Shown in pieces: positions 1 to 10,155 of a stretch of 60,000 bases of DNA. Under the pieces are notes generated by a model. That model saw only the letters and a program-made list of their open reading frames with translations, was not told where the DNA came from and ran no database searches. Every line of letters begins with the position of its first letter. Position 1 is the first letter of the stretch. Position numbers and translations under genes: made by a program. Source of the DNA: Apostichopus japonicus (taxonomy: Eukaryota > Echinodermata > Holothuroidea > Aspidochirotida > Stichopodidae); NCBI RefSeq assembly GCF_037975245.1, contig NC_092580.1, forward strand, positions 11,005,501 through 11,065,500. The letters run 5' to 3'.

Positions 1-298
1 ACACATTCGGTATAACCCTTAATCCACATCCAAGACTCCCATTCCGTGATTTATTAATCGTTCGATCCTACATACATACTTTTGTGTCCCACAAAATTTT
101 AAATGAAATTTTTCAATGTTGTTTCATTTGCAAACCTGGTTACACACTTGTCATCTCTCCTAGTGCCAGCTCTTGCCAGTTGGCTACTGCAATGGATAAT
201 GTTGCCAGGTGCCTTATAATCCTTCCTTAAAAAAACTATCAAATATGACACAGCTAGATCTTGTACTTTTTGCCTCCCTTTAAATTTCAGAATCTCAC
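1..298 (-). other. Intron of the makorin gene (3' part of gene outside window)
   Basis: AT-rich, with no splice-flanked frame carrying the expected Cys-x2-Cys RING end. A 124-residue frame on the minus strand reads through the exon 5 donor and has no recognisable content. Confidence 0.6.
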
Positions 299-513
299 CT
301 GACGACTTTCTTCTCGCACTCCTTCGACGAACGCCATTTACGTATACACTCGAGGCAGAAGGCGTGCGTGCAGTTTGTGAGGATGCCAAACTTTTGATCT
401 TTGTGGTTAGTCTTCTCCAGGACGATCTCCATGCAGATACTGCAGCTGACCGCTTCGCTCCTCTGGAGGTCAAAGGATTCTTTCATGGACACCTCGTGGT
501 TCTTAATACATTC
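299..513 (-). CDS. MKRN: Makorin exon 5 (RING finger, first half)
   Basis: The acceptor CCAATAG precedes 513 and the donor AG|GTGAGA follows 299. The exon begins in phase 0. It carries the RING signature C-x2-C...C-x-H-x2-C-x2-C with the flanking stretch FGIL-N-C...CIRKWR, highly typical of makorins. The final Cys-x2-Cys pair of the RING should be the first thing in the next exon. I do not find it in bases 1-298, so that intron is longer than the remaining sequence. Confidence 0.93.
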
Positions 514-3500
514 CTATTGGATGGAGAGAAAAAGAACAGGTGATCCTACCACTGAGAATTGACCATGAACCCCCCCCCCCCCAACACTTCTTGGTGTCAG
601 TGTCTGTAGTATGGTTGGAAAGCCAATTTGCTGAAATATTGTTTCTTTCAATCGCAGTATCACTAACACCGTCTCCCCTGCACACCAACCCAGAAAAAAG
701 GGAGGTCCATCCGGATAAATTAAAAGCCAGCTAGGTATCAGCATCAACCATGACAAATTAAAATGTAGAGTAAATATTACATGTTTGTAGTGAGTAACCT
801 ACTCCCTCCCTCCCTCCCCCACCCCATCCCCCATCCCCTCACCCCATCCCCACTCTCCTTCCTGTCTGTAAAAGGACTGAATCAACCGAAATAAAAAAGT
901 CTGTTTAGTACAGCATACATATTTTAAAATCCTCAGCAGTACTCACTTCTTTATGCTGTTGGTTCTGTTCCGATTCAAAGGGGTGCAGGCAGGCCATGTT
1001 GCAGAATTCGCAGACTTTGCCGTGGGTGTAGCAGCAATTATCGCCATACCTACAAGTACCCTTGATGGCAAAAGGACAGAGAATATCCTTACTGCTGATG
1101 GTACCGTTCGGAGTTTCTTCCTCTGGGGCGTTCGGGTTGGACTTCTTGGCAGCAGAGGAATAACTGGATGGGACTGCAAAACAAAGAGTTTATCATGAGA
1201 CATTACTGACCTGGTGAAAAGTCTTCTTTTATTTCCAGACTACACATTCCCCATTGGAAGGAGTAGCTGGTTATATCTCTTAACTGCCATTTCCACTTTC
1301 CACCAGAATTACTAATGCAATGACAAGAAACTTTACCCTGGGGATTTTTTTCCCTTTGTCCATAAAGATGGGTTTACTAGCTAATAACTATTATCAACAA
1401 AAAAAGACAATTTTTTTTAAATAGATTCAGCCCCAGATGAAGGAGGCAATGCATTACTAGCCGAGATAGAAGTGTGGTAGGTTACATTTCAAAGTGATTT
1501 TATTTCGATATTATGAAAATGAGGAACTTGGCATTGAGGCAAAAAACCTGCTGACTCGAGTAGAACAGGAATTGTCTGTAATTTATTGAATGGCAACCTA
1601 TGTTTAGGTTGACCTGGAACATTGTGAGATATGAATGATCTTGAATTGTCGCTATACGACTATATGACAAAATCTGGCAGGCAGTTTATACTACATCTCA
1701 CAACTAGCGATTTGGCAGGAAAACCCTTCTAAATTCCAGCCTTTTAAAAAAAAAAAAACAAATATTTTAGACAAACTAAAACTCTAAATTTTATATAAAG
1801 AGACACAATTATTCTGTTCATCACTACTCCGTCCACAGAGAAGAATGTTTAACGGGATAAGGAAAGATGAAAATTTCAAACCATTGGGGGATCCCTTGTA
1901 TGGCTGGCCTGGTATAAACTCTGGGACGTCGATCACGCTTTCGAAACTGAACTCATTCTCGGGGAATTGTACAGGTTCGGTCTTTCCACCGGCTTTGAGC
2001 GGTGTCAGTTTAAATGGTGGAGGCGGTGTAGGAGATGATCGCAACGGGGCAAGTTTAGTTCTTTTGCTTACAGCTTTGGCAGGTTTTGGCTTTGAAGCAG
2101 GACTTTCATGTGAAAATCTGATGGAGGAAGAAAAGATGAAGATAAAAAAAAAAGTTGGACTTACTACACGTTTAACCTCGTCTTCCACCGATGTGAAAAA
2201 AGGTATTGTGTAAATTGTGATGAGAATCACTTTCCCAACCCAAGATGAGGCCATCAAATCATAAATGAACCTTATCGCTCGACAGCTCGATAACTACTTC
2301 CGCCCACAGATTTATATGCAAGTTAGAGGTAATTAGTAACCATTTACTTGTGTGTCAGGTTTAATGTACAAACACAACAAGCTACTTAAAAATAATAAAA
2401 GCACTCAGTTTGCCGAGCAGGTCAACAAGCCAGTGTCCAGAGGGTAATCAAATGCTGACCACAAGGGTATAGTACTAGTACTATAACCTAGACATTTTCT
2501 CCTCCACACATTCCTGACTCCCTGCAGAGTTCTACAATAGATACAGTTCTATACTCACTTGCAATTTTCCCCGTAGAAACATTTACCATCTTTGTAATAT
2601 TTACAGACTTTGTCTTCAGTGTTTGATCTGTCGTGGGCATAGTTGCAAGTTTTACCTGCCTTGCAGAGGCCGTGGATGAAATACCTGAAAAACATCACAA
2701 GAAAAGAAAAGAAAAATAGAAAGGGATATGATGTAGATATAAAACCCCAAAACGAAAAAATGTGAAAAAAGGTTCATAAAGGACAGATGTTTAAAGTACA
2801 AAGATACGATATGACGTGAGTCTGGGAGATGTATATCTATAGTACAAGTTTTGTAACCTCTGTCAAACTTGTACAGGACATTATGCATGTTACTGTTTAC
2901 GCTTTTGTTTTAATCAAAATCACACACAATGTACTGTACAGTCTCCTCATGTTTGATTACAGCATATATTGCATAGACAGTGGAAGTAGTCAGAATTATC
3001 ATCATCTTTCAAACCCTTGCGAAAAAGCTTTAGGGTAATAACCAAAATTTGGCAATATAAAGCGAATGGTGAAACAAGATGATTTGTTGTACATAAATAT
3101 CTCAGCTTTGACAGATCCATGTTCATAAATAAACTGATACAATATGGACCTGGAAGGTATTTGTAAGAAATTTAAAAATTTTAAAAAATTGTAAGAAACT
3201 CTATCAACATCATTCAAACCCTTGCAAAAAGCCTCAGGGGATAACCGACATAAATTTGGCAATATAGGCTGAATGGTGAAACAACATGATGTGTTGTACA
3301 TAAATATCTCAGCTTTGACAGATCCAGGTTCATAAATAAGCTGACACAATATGACCCTGAAAGGTATTGTAGGCCAATGATGACTGGCTGAGAAAAGATT
3401 GGATTTTATCTCTTCACAGGTGGAAAGCAGTCTTTGCAATGTCAGTCAAATCAGATCAGGCTAAACTGAAAGAATACAAATATATACTGGATAGAATACA

Positions 3501-5496
3501 CAGGATCTTGATTTATGTTGTATGATCATACTTGTAAGTTGAACAAACTTGGGACTCAATTGAAGTTGGGATGAGCCTGTCTTATGACAGGCCAACTTTA
3601 CTGCAGAGTTGATCTGCACTTACAGCACAAAAGAAGTCCCAATAATTCATGCATTTATTCATACCTACTGTACAAAGTTTCAGTGTTTTAACCATGAATT
3701 CATTATGGGTAGTCGTACAGTGGTATCTACAAGTCTCCTGTGTGAATACTTTCAACCGGTAGAGCTGACTTATAAAGCAGATATGCATGGTTGTGGGTAT
3801 TTTCCATATAATACAATAACCGATTAAAACATTCTAACATGTTATGATAGGATGAGTTTATTTTTTGCATTTAGGACTTTATTATAAATTTCTTTGTCAA
3901 GTTATTGTCAAATATGATATCTCTATCAACCTTTGAACATTGTCTTCAACTGTTATCAAAAGACACTGAATTATTGTGTAAGACACGCCTAAACAAGGCT
4001 GTAACTTTGGCCTGGTTGTGTTGAAAAGTCAAACATTTAAATTCATGCATAGATATCAGGGGATGCATAATAAACACAACACAAGTAGAGTAAGATTTCT
4101 AGTAAAATCATTATTGAAGAGATCCAACACTATTATAATGTATTCCCAATAGATGGATAACAGTACAGTACTGTGTAAATAAAGTAAAATGCAAAGTAAT
4201 GAAGTTAAGTACAGTATAAGAGTAAAATGTAAAGCAAGTATCACAAAGAGGAAGCTGGAGTAACTCTGTGGAGAAAGCTTCCCTGCATCAATTTATACTT
4301 TCCAGCAAACAAAGCTTAAGATAAATCCCTGACCACACAAACAGCCAACAAAAGAAGCACCAGTGGGAAAAAGCTAGAGTAGTAATTCTCGCCAGCTAAA
4401 CCTGAACGCTACCCCTAAGACCAGATAAACAGGAAGGACATACCCTATTGTGTTGATAGTTTATGTCAGCTAAATGAAGATGACCAGGAGAAAATAAAAG
4501 AGTGGTCTGAATCTACTGTATATATGTGATACATACATCTCCCTTCTATTGACACTTCACAGGAAAATAAAAGGTGATCGTTTTCCAAACTGTGTCCAAA
4601 GCAACCTAAGCCTACATCTATCATCTGGTCTTCTTACCTAGGCTAGTTGAGGCTAAAATTAGCCTTGCTAAGGAAACAATGATCATGAATATTTAAGCTA
4701 ACTGTTACCAACTCAGTCTGAACAACACAGTGGCAGTTTGTATTTCGAATGGCCTTTTTTATTCATGAAATTGAACAAAAAAGTAAGAAACCAATTAAGT
4801 AGCATGATGGTTTATAGCAAATTTGCAATATTAAGGGCACTAATGTTCTTTTAAAGGATACGGGTGATGAAGATCATTTCACTGATTTTGCTGTTTAGTT
4901 GCTCTTTAGGAATGTGATTCCATCATTGGTTTGACCAAATTCTGCCATAAATAGTGAGAATTATATTTTTATTGATCAGGAGTCAAACTGCACAAAGCAA
5001 GGAAAATTTCCCTAACTAAGTAACCATACTACTAGTTCTAGTCTAGTACTGTAGTACTACTTCTACACTAGCTAGGTCTAGTTTGAATAAACAACTCATG
5101 TAGGCTATGTATTACTAATAGTAATACTACTAATGATACTATAGACCTAATGTTAGTAGCCTACTGCCTAATGTAAAAGTTCAACAAAGGTCTCGTATAA
5201 TTGTGTAGCTGGGGTTCACAGAGAGAGCCTCCGTGCTGGCCTAGTATCACAGAAATTCATTTCCGTGCATAGTTAACAGTAGTAAGATCTAGCCTTCTAG
5301 TTCTAAGTTAGCATTGGCCAAACGTAACTGTAACTAAGGCCTAGACTAGCAGGGCTTGGGCGATTGTGTGAAAGTAAGGTCTTATTTAGAAGTCAGTGTA
5401 AATCAGATAGTCGATCGCGACCTCCGTGGGCTACCTGCAAGTTATTTGGCTTTGCCAGTTCCTTCTCGGTGCTAGTCCAGAATTTGAGGTAGCCAT
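299..5496 (-). CDS. MKRN: Makorin-type RING/CCCH zinc-finger E3 ubiquitin ligase gene, partial (runs off left edge)
   Basis: Five minus-strand exons join without frame conflict: 5496-5435, 2684-2559, 2117-1882, 1173-947 and 513-299 (62+126+236+227+215 nt, 288 codons plus 2 nt). Seen: three CCCH fingers at residues ~20-38, 48-66 and 174-192 (each C-x7-C-x5-C-x3-H), a short Cys/His stretch after the third (C196, C199, C203, H205), then a RING with C241, C244, C265, H267, C270, C273. The motif order CCCH-CCCH-CCCH-Cys/His-RING is diagnostic of makorins, which are E3 ubiquitin ligases with RNA-binding CCCH fingers. The start ATG follows from exon 1 ending ITC-AG, which completes Arg with the first base of exon 2, like makorin-2 N-termini. 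The last RING cysteines and the usual C-terminal CCCH must lie beyond base 1. MKRN1 versus MKRN2 is not settled; the N-terminus looks closer to MKRN2. Confidence 0.93.
947..1173 (-). CDS. MKRN: Makorin exon 4 (CCCH 3 and Cys/His motif)
   Basis: The acceptor TTTGCAG precedes 1173 and the donor GTGAGT follows 947. In the frame set by exon 3 (two bases completing a Val codon) it gives 75 codons: a Ser/Asn/Glu-rich lead, a third CCCH finger (C174, C182, C188, H192), then Cys-x2-Cys-x3-Cys-x-His, which matches the makorin-specific Cys/His motif. A longer overlapping minus-strand reading frame here is out of phase and is not the gene. Confidence 0.92.
1882..2117 (-). CDS. MKRN: Makorin exon 3 (end of CCCH 2 plus linker)
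   Basis: The acceptor CATCAG precedes 2117. The exon opens with Lys-Phe-Ser-His, closing the second CCCH finger. A Pro/Lys/Ser-rich linker follows, and then an acidic stretch ending FIPGQPY, a motif found at the same place in vertebrate makorins. The only donor that keeps phase with exon 4 is AATG|GTTTGA, a weak but GT-starting site. The frame stays open past it into the intron, so intron retention or an alternative donor is possible. Confidence 0.85.
2559..2684 (-). CDS. MKRN: Makorin exon 2 (CCCH fingers 1 and 2)
   Basis: The acceptor TTTCAG precedes 2684 and a consensus donor GTGAGT follows 2559. The 126-nt exon starts at codon position 3 and ends with two bases of a Lys codon. It encodes the remainder of the first CCCH finger (C28, C34, H38) and the first three cysteines of the second (C48, C56, C62). 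The histidine (H66) lies at the start of the next exon. Confidence 0.92.
3001..3372. repeat. Two diverged copies of a ~165-bp direct repeat in makorin intron 1
   Basis: Positions ~3001-3165 and ~3207-3372 share long matching stretches: both carry the AAACCCTTGC start, the ACATAAATATCTCAGCTTTG core and the TTCATAAATAA segment, with scattered substitutions and small indels. The offset is about 206 bp. The repeat makes a 145-residue minus-strand frame that looks internally repetitive but is only intron sequence. Confidence 0.75.
5435..5496 (-). CDS. MKRN: Makorin exon 1 (start codon exon)
   Basis: ATG (reverse complement of CAT at 5494-5496) opens 20 codons ending ...QITC plus AG, followed by a donor GTAGCC. 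The residual AG joins the first G of the 2684-2559 exon to give Arg, inside the first CCCH finger. This exon is too short to be found as an ORF. It is recognised by phase and by its similarity to makorin N-termini. The region around it is less AT-rich than its surroundings, as expected near a promoter, but I see no clear TATA box on the minus strand. Confidence 0.85.
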
Positions 5497-6759
5497 CCTT
5501 CGACAGTGATATCTCAAGGAATGAGTATTATTGACAGTGGTTTTGCAGTTCATTCGACATCAGATCACTGGAATGTAACACTGGCAGAACGACAGCTGTA
5601 TCGACTGTGTACTGTACAGGCTTGACAATACCTAAACTCCTGAGTGTTAACCATACTTGCTATACATAGGCTCTTTTTAAGTCGTCTATATAAGCGGCGG
5701 ATTGACGGATTGCAACACAGCTAATAAAGCTTACTCAATTTTTTTTCATTCAGTGTTAACAGAAGTAAGAGAATTTGGAGTATTAACAAATCTTGTCTAA
5801 AAGTTTAAAATAGCAAAATATAAAGTTTCAATTGAGCTTGATCGGGTTTACACACAAGCCTTTCCGAGGAATTGAACCACATCGGATACGCATATCCCAA
5901 TTAACGCAAACGTCTTTTGGTGCAATTACCCCACCTCATCCTTCCCTACATAAAATATTTAAAAAAACTTATTAGCACAAATTTGCATGTAGACCTTGTC
6001 ATTGACCTAATTTATGATAGCCTTAATATATGGCTCATCATACGTTAAGTATTTCACGTCTATGTTTTTGTTGCTGTAGAGGAGGGAGATTATAGAGAAG
6101 GGGGGGGGGGGAGATCGGGCCGGCGGGTGTTCCCCTGCATCGTGTCGGCTTCAACGACCTCAGGATGGCCACACCATATAATTGCTTATGTGCAGACTAT
6201 GATTTACATCGTACTCGAAATTGACACGTACCCTTCATTTATGAGATTGTATCTGCGTTAAGCTTACATGGTGATGTACAGCTAGTATACTTGACAATCT
6301 CTTTTCATACATATTAAGATTGCGCAAGTTGACATTGGAGTTTAAGTTGCGTTTGTCATAGTTTGACCTTTCGTTGATCTATTCGATATAGTTACTATGG
6401 TAATCATACATATTTTGATAGTGCTGAACAACAGGTGTAATGGTATGTGGAGTTAATTCAATGTCGCATTTGCATAATTTGACCTTTAACCTTTCGTTCT
6501 GACAGATCTGGGAGATGCAACGTCTCATCATGGGGTAACTCTCTATCAAACCGCTCATTAGCCGTTTAGGTTTTTTTTAACACAAATATGCATTTCATAT
6601 CTGTTCACATGATAGTCACATATTTTGCTAGACACATGACATACCGTTTAAACATGCAACATCGCATTGCATATCCACACGCTAGCATGAGATGCTATGA
6701 GGGAGGTGCAGGATTATACAGGGCAGAGATCTAAATATACGGCTCTGATACCTGTAGGG
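5497..6759. other. Makorin upstream region, no gene seen
   Basis: This presumably contains the makorin 5' UTR and promoter (transcription leftward from about 5500-5650). A CTATATAAG box at ~5687-5695 faces the plus strand, not the gene. There is a G homopolymer at ~6100-6111 next to a CG-containing patch. Nothing codes. Confidence 0.5.
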
Positions 6760-7052
6760 AACTTTAGTAATCCTCAGGCACCCTGTCATTAGCAATCGAG
6801 AGGTTCTGGATTCGATATCCGGCCGGGTCATAGTAAGGTGGGTTTTTTTCATCCAGGAGCAATCTACGGTTTTCCCATCTGAAATTGCTTTCTAAATTGA
6901 AAAAAAATTCTAAATTTGAGTTAAATGTTGAATTGGAAGCCACCTGACGTGTAAGTTGTAATCCATAAGCCCTTGCGGGTTTCTCCCACATTTGTGGTCG
7001 CCTAAGGGTCGTAAAAGAACTGCTGGTTATTATTATTATTATTTTTATTATG
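6760..7052 (+). repeat. SINE-like repeat with (TTA)n tail
   Basis: A tRNA-like B-box segment (GGATTCGATATCC, ~6810-6822) preceded by GAGAGGTTCT sits near the left end. The right end is a (TTA)n tract (~7027-7050). A Pol III-type head with a simple-repeat tail fits a tRNA-derived SINE. I cannot place a clean A box or a target duplication, so the family and the left limit are uncertain. Confidence 0.45.
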
Positions 7053-7441
7053 ATTGGTGGTCACTCGAGACTCGCCGTACTTAGTCCGGAACATACAATT
7101 TTATCATGACAACCGAGATAGCCATAATAGGCTCCAAAGACCTCTGTCTGTGAAGGTGAGGCGTGATGTAATTGTTTCCAAACAACTTCGTTTACCATAG
7201 CTACAGTGATTATGAACACCGATGCCTTCACTTCGATCCCTCAATTCCTATCGAGCGATAACCCAAATTTCTCGACCGATATCCATGACTTTCTCTGATA
7301 ATCCATGTCTTTTCTCCGATTATCCAGATTTTTTTTTATTGATAATCAAGGTAGATTGGCAATAAACCTGGTTATCGGTTGAAAATCAAGCCAGTCAAAG
7401 TTTTGGAGCTCAGAAAATGCAGGTTTATCAATCGATTTCGG

Positions 7442-7751
7442 CAGGCGCGTAGTGAGGAATTTGCCAAGGGAGGGGCGAACCTGTAGGCCAACTATTAGAG
7501 CCGTAGATTCGGCATTGGAAACTGTCTAAGCGTAGTGCCACCATGAGTAGGCGCGAAGCGTAGAAGAAAATTTTGACCGAAAATGCCTCACATATCTCTG
7601 GAAATGGCACTTCCCAGGCCTTGTAAGTTGCATCTAAGCATTTTCTATTTTGAAATTACTAGCGATATCATAAAAACATACACAGAAATTTGCTCAAGGG
7701 GGGGGGGGGGCGGTTGCCCCCTTCGCCCCCCCCCCTCTCGCTACGCGCCTG
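7442..7751. mobile_element. hAT-type MITE, copy 1
   Basis: The ends are inverted: CAGGCGCGTAG at the left and CTACGCGCCTG at the right. The element is flanked by perfect 8-bp direct repeats GATTTCGG (7434-7441 and 7752-7759), the duplication length of hAT transposases. It is about 310 bp with no transposase and contains a G run and a C run near its right end. A second copy in the opposite orientation lies at 19925-20238, sharing the internal words ACTTCCCAG, AAATTACTAGCGATATCATAAA and GCTTAGATAGTTT-like sequence in reverse complement. Confidence 0.85.
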
Positions 7752-7759
7752 GATTTCGG

Positions 7760-9310
7760 TTACATTTCGGTAGATATTCCAGGTTTGTCAGCAGATAAGC
7801 CAGGTTTTTCGGTCGAAAACCCTGGAAGATCTAGTTACTGGTATTTGGCTCGCCATAAACGTCACTGAATGTAAATGACATGCACTGGAACTGCATGAAA
7901 GACGTGATTCATCTGTGATATGATCCCGTGTCTGTTAGTTGCGTCCTTATTCATCGTGTGTTTGTATACGTAATTGTTAGTAACGTAACGCAGAAGGTGT
8001 ATTAACACTGATATGCAAAGAGTTTCAGACCTAGAGAATGTATGTGGCGCTCATACATGCTTGACGTATTTTAATGACCAAAGATGAGCCACTTTCTTCT
8101 AAATTTTCAAAAAAATTATTATTTGGTTTTTCAATAACAAGACAATTGTGAAAGAGACAATTTTTCCCTTCAAAATCTGGTCCCTGCTCTAAATTGGTTG
8201 AATAAAGGTGAATGTTTCGGTAAAGCGACGCCATTTTTGTATCATCTCGCAACAGTTTCGCGTCAGGAACTGTCGCTGTAGCAAAGTTCTGTCTCTATAT
8301 ATCGTTGGGTTTTCCTATCCTGCTAAAAAGTCATCGATAACTAGCTGAGGTACAGTAATACTGTACACGAGATAGCATAGATAATAATAAACTCCATCAA
8401 ATCTGAAGAGCAATATGTCTCCATTGTTTTCCACCTGAAATCATCGTGAAACAAGAAAACGTTTGCATTTATTGGTATGTTAACCGTTCAAACTTTCGAT
8501 AATAGTGTGCAAGTTATAGTGACTAGCCTAGGTTAGACCATACATCTCTAACTAGTCTCTAGTCTTTACACTACAGCTTAGGCCTAACTTTAGGCCTATT
8601 TGGCTCTGGCCTTGAGTTGGCTATCGCATATACTACTAGCGTAGGCCTAGCAAATCTTGGCCGAACTAAACTAAAAACAGTACTAACAAAATAGACTAGC
8701 ACAAGTAGTGACAGAGCCATTCATAGGCTCGAACTAGTTATTAATATTAAACTATTGGCTTTAGAGGAGACATAGTTTATTTGTCCTGTAATTTTATTAA
8801 ACTGAAGTGAAACTAGGCCTTGTGACTTGGGAATGTGAGGTCTGTAGCCCTTAGGCTTAAGGCCATAGCACAGCCGCACACAGTAATTTATAGGCCTGTA
8901 TTGGTTAACACTCCACACGCCCTGTAAACTATTAATAATCATTGGGGCACTGTATGGCAAGTTTTACCATTTATTATTTAAGTATTTGCCAGCCAAATCT
9001 GCTTGACTTATCAGCCAAATCAAATGTAATGTAACTTAGTTAAGAGCACAGCCATTTAATTAGCCTGTAGTAAAGCTGGTTTGGCAGTTAGGCTACTACT
9101 TTCATAAATTTCGGCTTCAAAATTTGATTGAATGTAGAATGAGATCGTACGAAGACCATCTTCAGTTCAAATACATAAGAGATTGATTGAACTGACAAGT
9201 AAATAACTTTTTCTCATTGTCACATGAAGTCCAAAAGTGCTATATCTGACTTCCGCAATTTGTAATGTTGCGCCGATAATCGTTTGCGATATCGGTATCG
9301 GCCGATATTT
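7760..9310. other. Intergenic, no gene seen
   Basis: AT-rich. The stretch 8520-9100 is full of CTAGGC/TAGGCCTA words and short inverted motifs but has no splice-bounded coding frame. Around 9268-9310 a GATATCGGTATCGGCCGATA-like palindromic segment occurs, resembling a diverged transposon end (see findings). Confidence 0.5.
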
Positions 9311-9418
9311 TCAACATCAACGGTATATACAGTAAGCCAAGTCAGTCGCATCCTAGGCGAACGTCAGCAGTCAGTGAACACCTCAAATCATCTTCACCTT
9401 CCAAGTAAACTTGCTGGG
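9311..9418 (+). pseudogene. LINE ORF2 C-terminal fragment, part 1 (interrupted by Gypsy insertion)
   Basis: A plus-strand frame here is cut at 9418 by the LTR element and resumes in the same frame at 14504 if the insertion and one copy of its 5-bp duplication are removed. Part 2 carries the recognisable LINE C-terminus, so this side is assigned by continuity. The exact left limit is not visible. Confidence 0.55.
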
Positions 9419-9579
9419 TGTTATTTTATGCCTCTTATTTACAAAGAAGGACTCTACAAGGATGTATTTAATAAAATACCAAGTATATTTCTACTCCGGT
9501 TCTAATAACACATGTTTATAACAACGAGGTGTGATCAACAGATGATCCTAACAGATGGCGCTATTACAATATCGTAACA
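9419..9579 (-). repeat. 3' LTR of the Gypsy element
   Basis: 161 bp, TGTTACG...AATAACA on the minus strand, pairing with 14338-14498. It is preceded on the minus strand by the polypurine tract at ~9580-9592. Confidence 0.96.
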
Positions 9580-9939
9580 TCTTTCCTTCTTTAGAGTTAA
9601 AAAACAAAATATTAAAGTTACTTCACTTCATTGATGTTGCTTTACATCCTGTCTTTCTAACTGATACATCAAATGATACAGAAGAAGATATTTTTTTAAA
9701 ATATAAGAAAAGAACAAGACCTAAACTATAACTTTGTAGAACTAAGTCTAAAACTAACATCAGCTACACACTGAAATTATTCTGTGGTATAAAATCAGGC
9801 CTTAGAACCAAACTACACAGCACTAACAACTGTAGTTATGTATAAAAGTTCAAAGGTTCAATTTTTGAGGTGCACGGATGTTTCTTTCGCTTCTCCGTAG
9901 ATTTATCTCCGGTCCTGGAATACTTGCTATTATCTGGCT

Positions 9940-10130
9940 TTGGTTTTCGCTCTGTCTGCTTTTGCTATGTCTGCTTTTGCTGTGATTGCTTTCGCTATGC
10001 TTGCTTTCGCTATGCTTGCTTTCGCTATGCTTGCTTTCCTTGTGCTTGCTTTCACTCTGATCGTTTTCGCTAAGCTTGCTTTCGCTTTGCTTGCTTTCAT
10101 TATGTTTGTGTTTGCTCTGATGATCATTTC
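9940..10130 (-). repeat. 15-bp minisatellite in the 3' noncoding part of the Gypsy element
   Basis: About eleven degenerate tandem copies of a 15-bp unit (consensus TTTCGCTATGCTTGC on the plus strand). Three central copies are identical. It lies between the pol stop (10156) and the polypurine tract. Both strands are open across it, giving Ala/Lys- or Phe/Ala-rich frames that are by-products of the repeat. Confidence 0.85.
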
Positions 10131-10155
10131 CGCTATGCTTGTTTGCTATTTTGTT

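Larger units (their letters stand above)
514..5434 (-). other. Makorin introns 1-4
   Basis: Introns lie at 514-946, 1174-1881, 2118-2558 and 2685-5434. They hold a poly-C run (570-582), C-rich low complexity (797-850), a duplicated block (3001-3372) and otherwise AT-rich sequence. The large first intron is dense in CTAG and TAGGCCTA-like words (about 5030-5200). No second gene is visible in them. Confidence 0.7.

Noticed and set aside
2118-2257. Upstream extension of the makorin exon 3 frame
   Set aside because: The frame continues past the CAG acceptor at 2118-2120, but the CCCH finger only completes if the exon starts at 2117.
5687-5695. TATA box (CTATATAAG) as the makorin promoter
   Set aside because: It reads on the plus strand while the gene is on the minus strand; no plus-strand gene follows.
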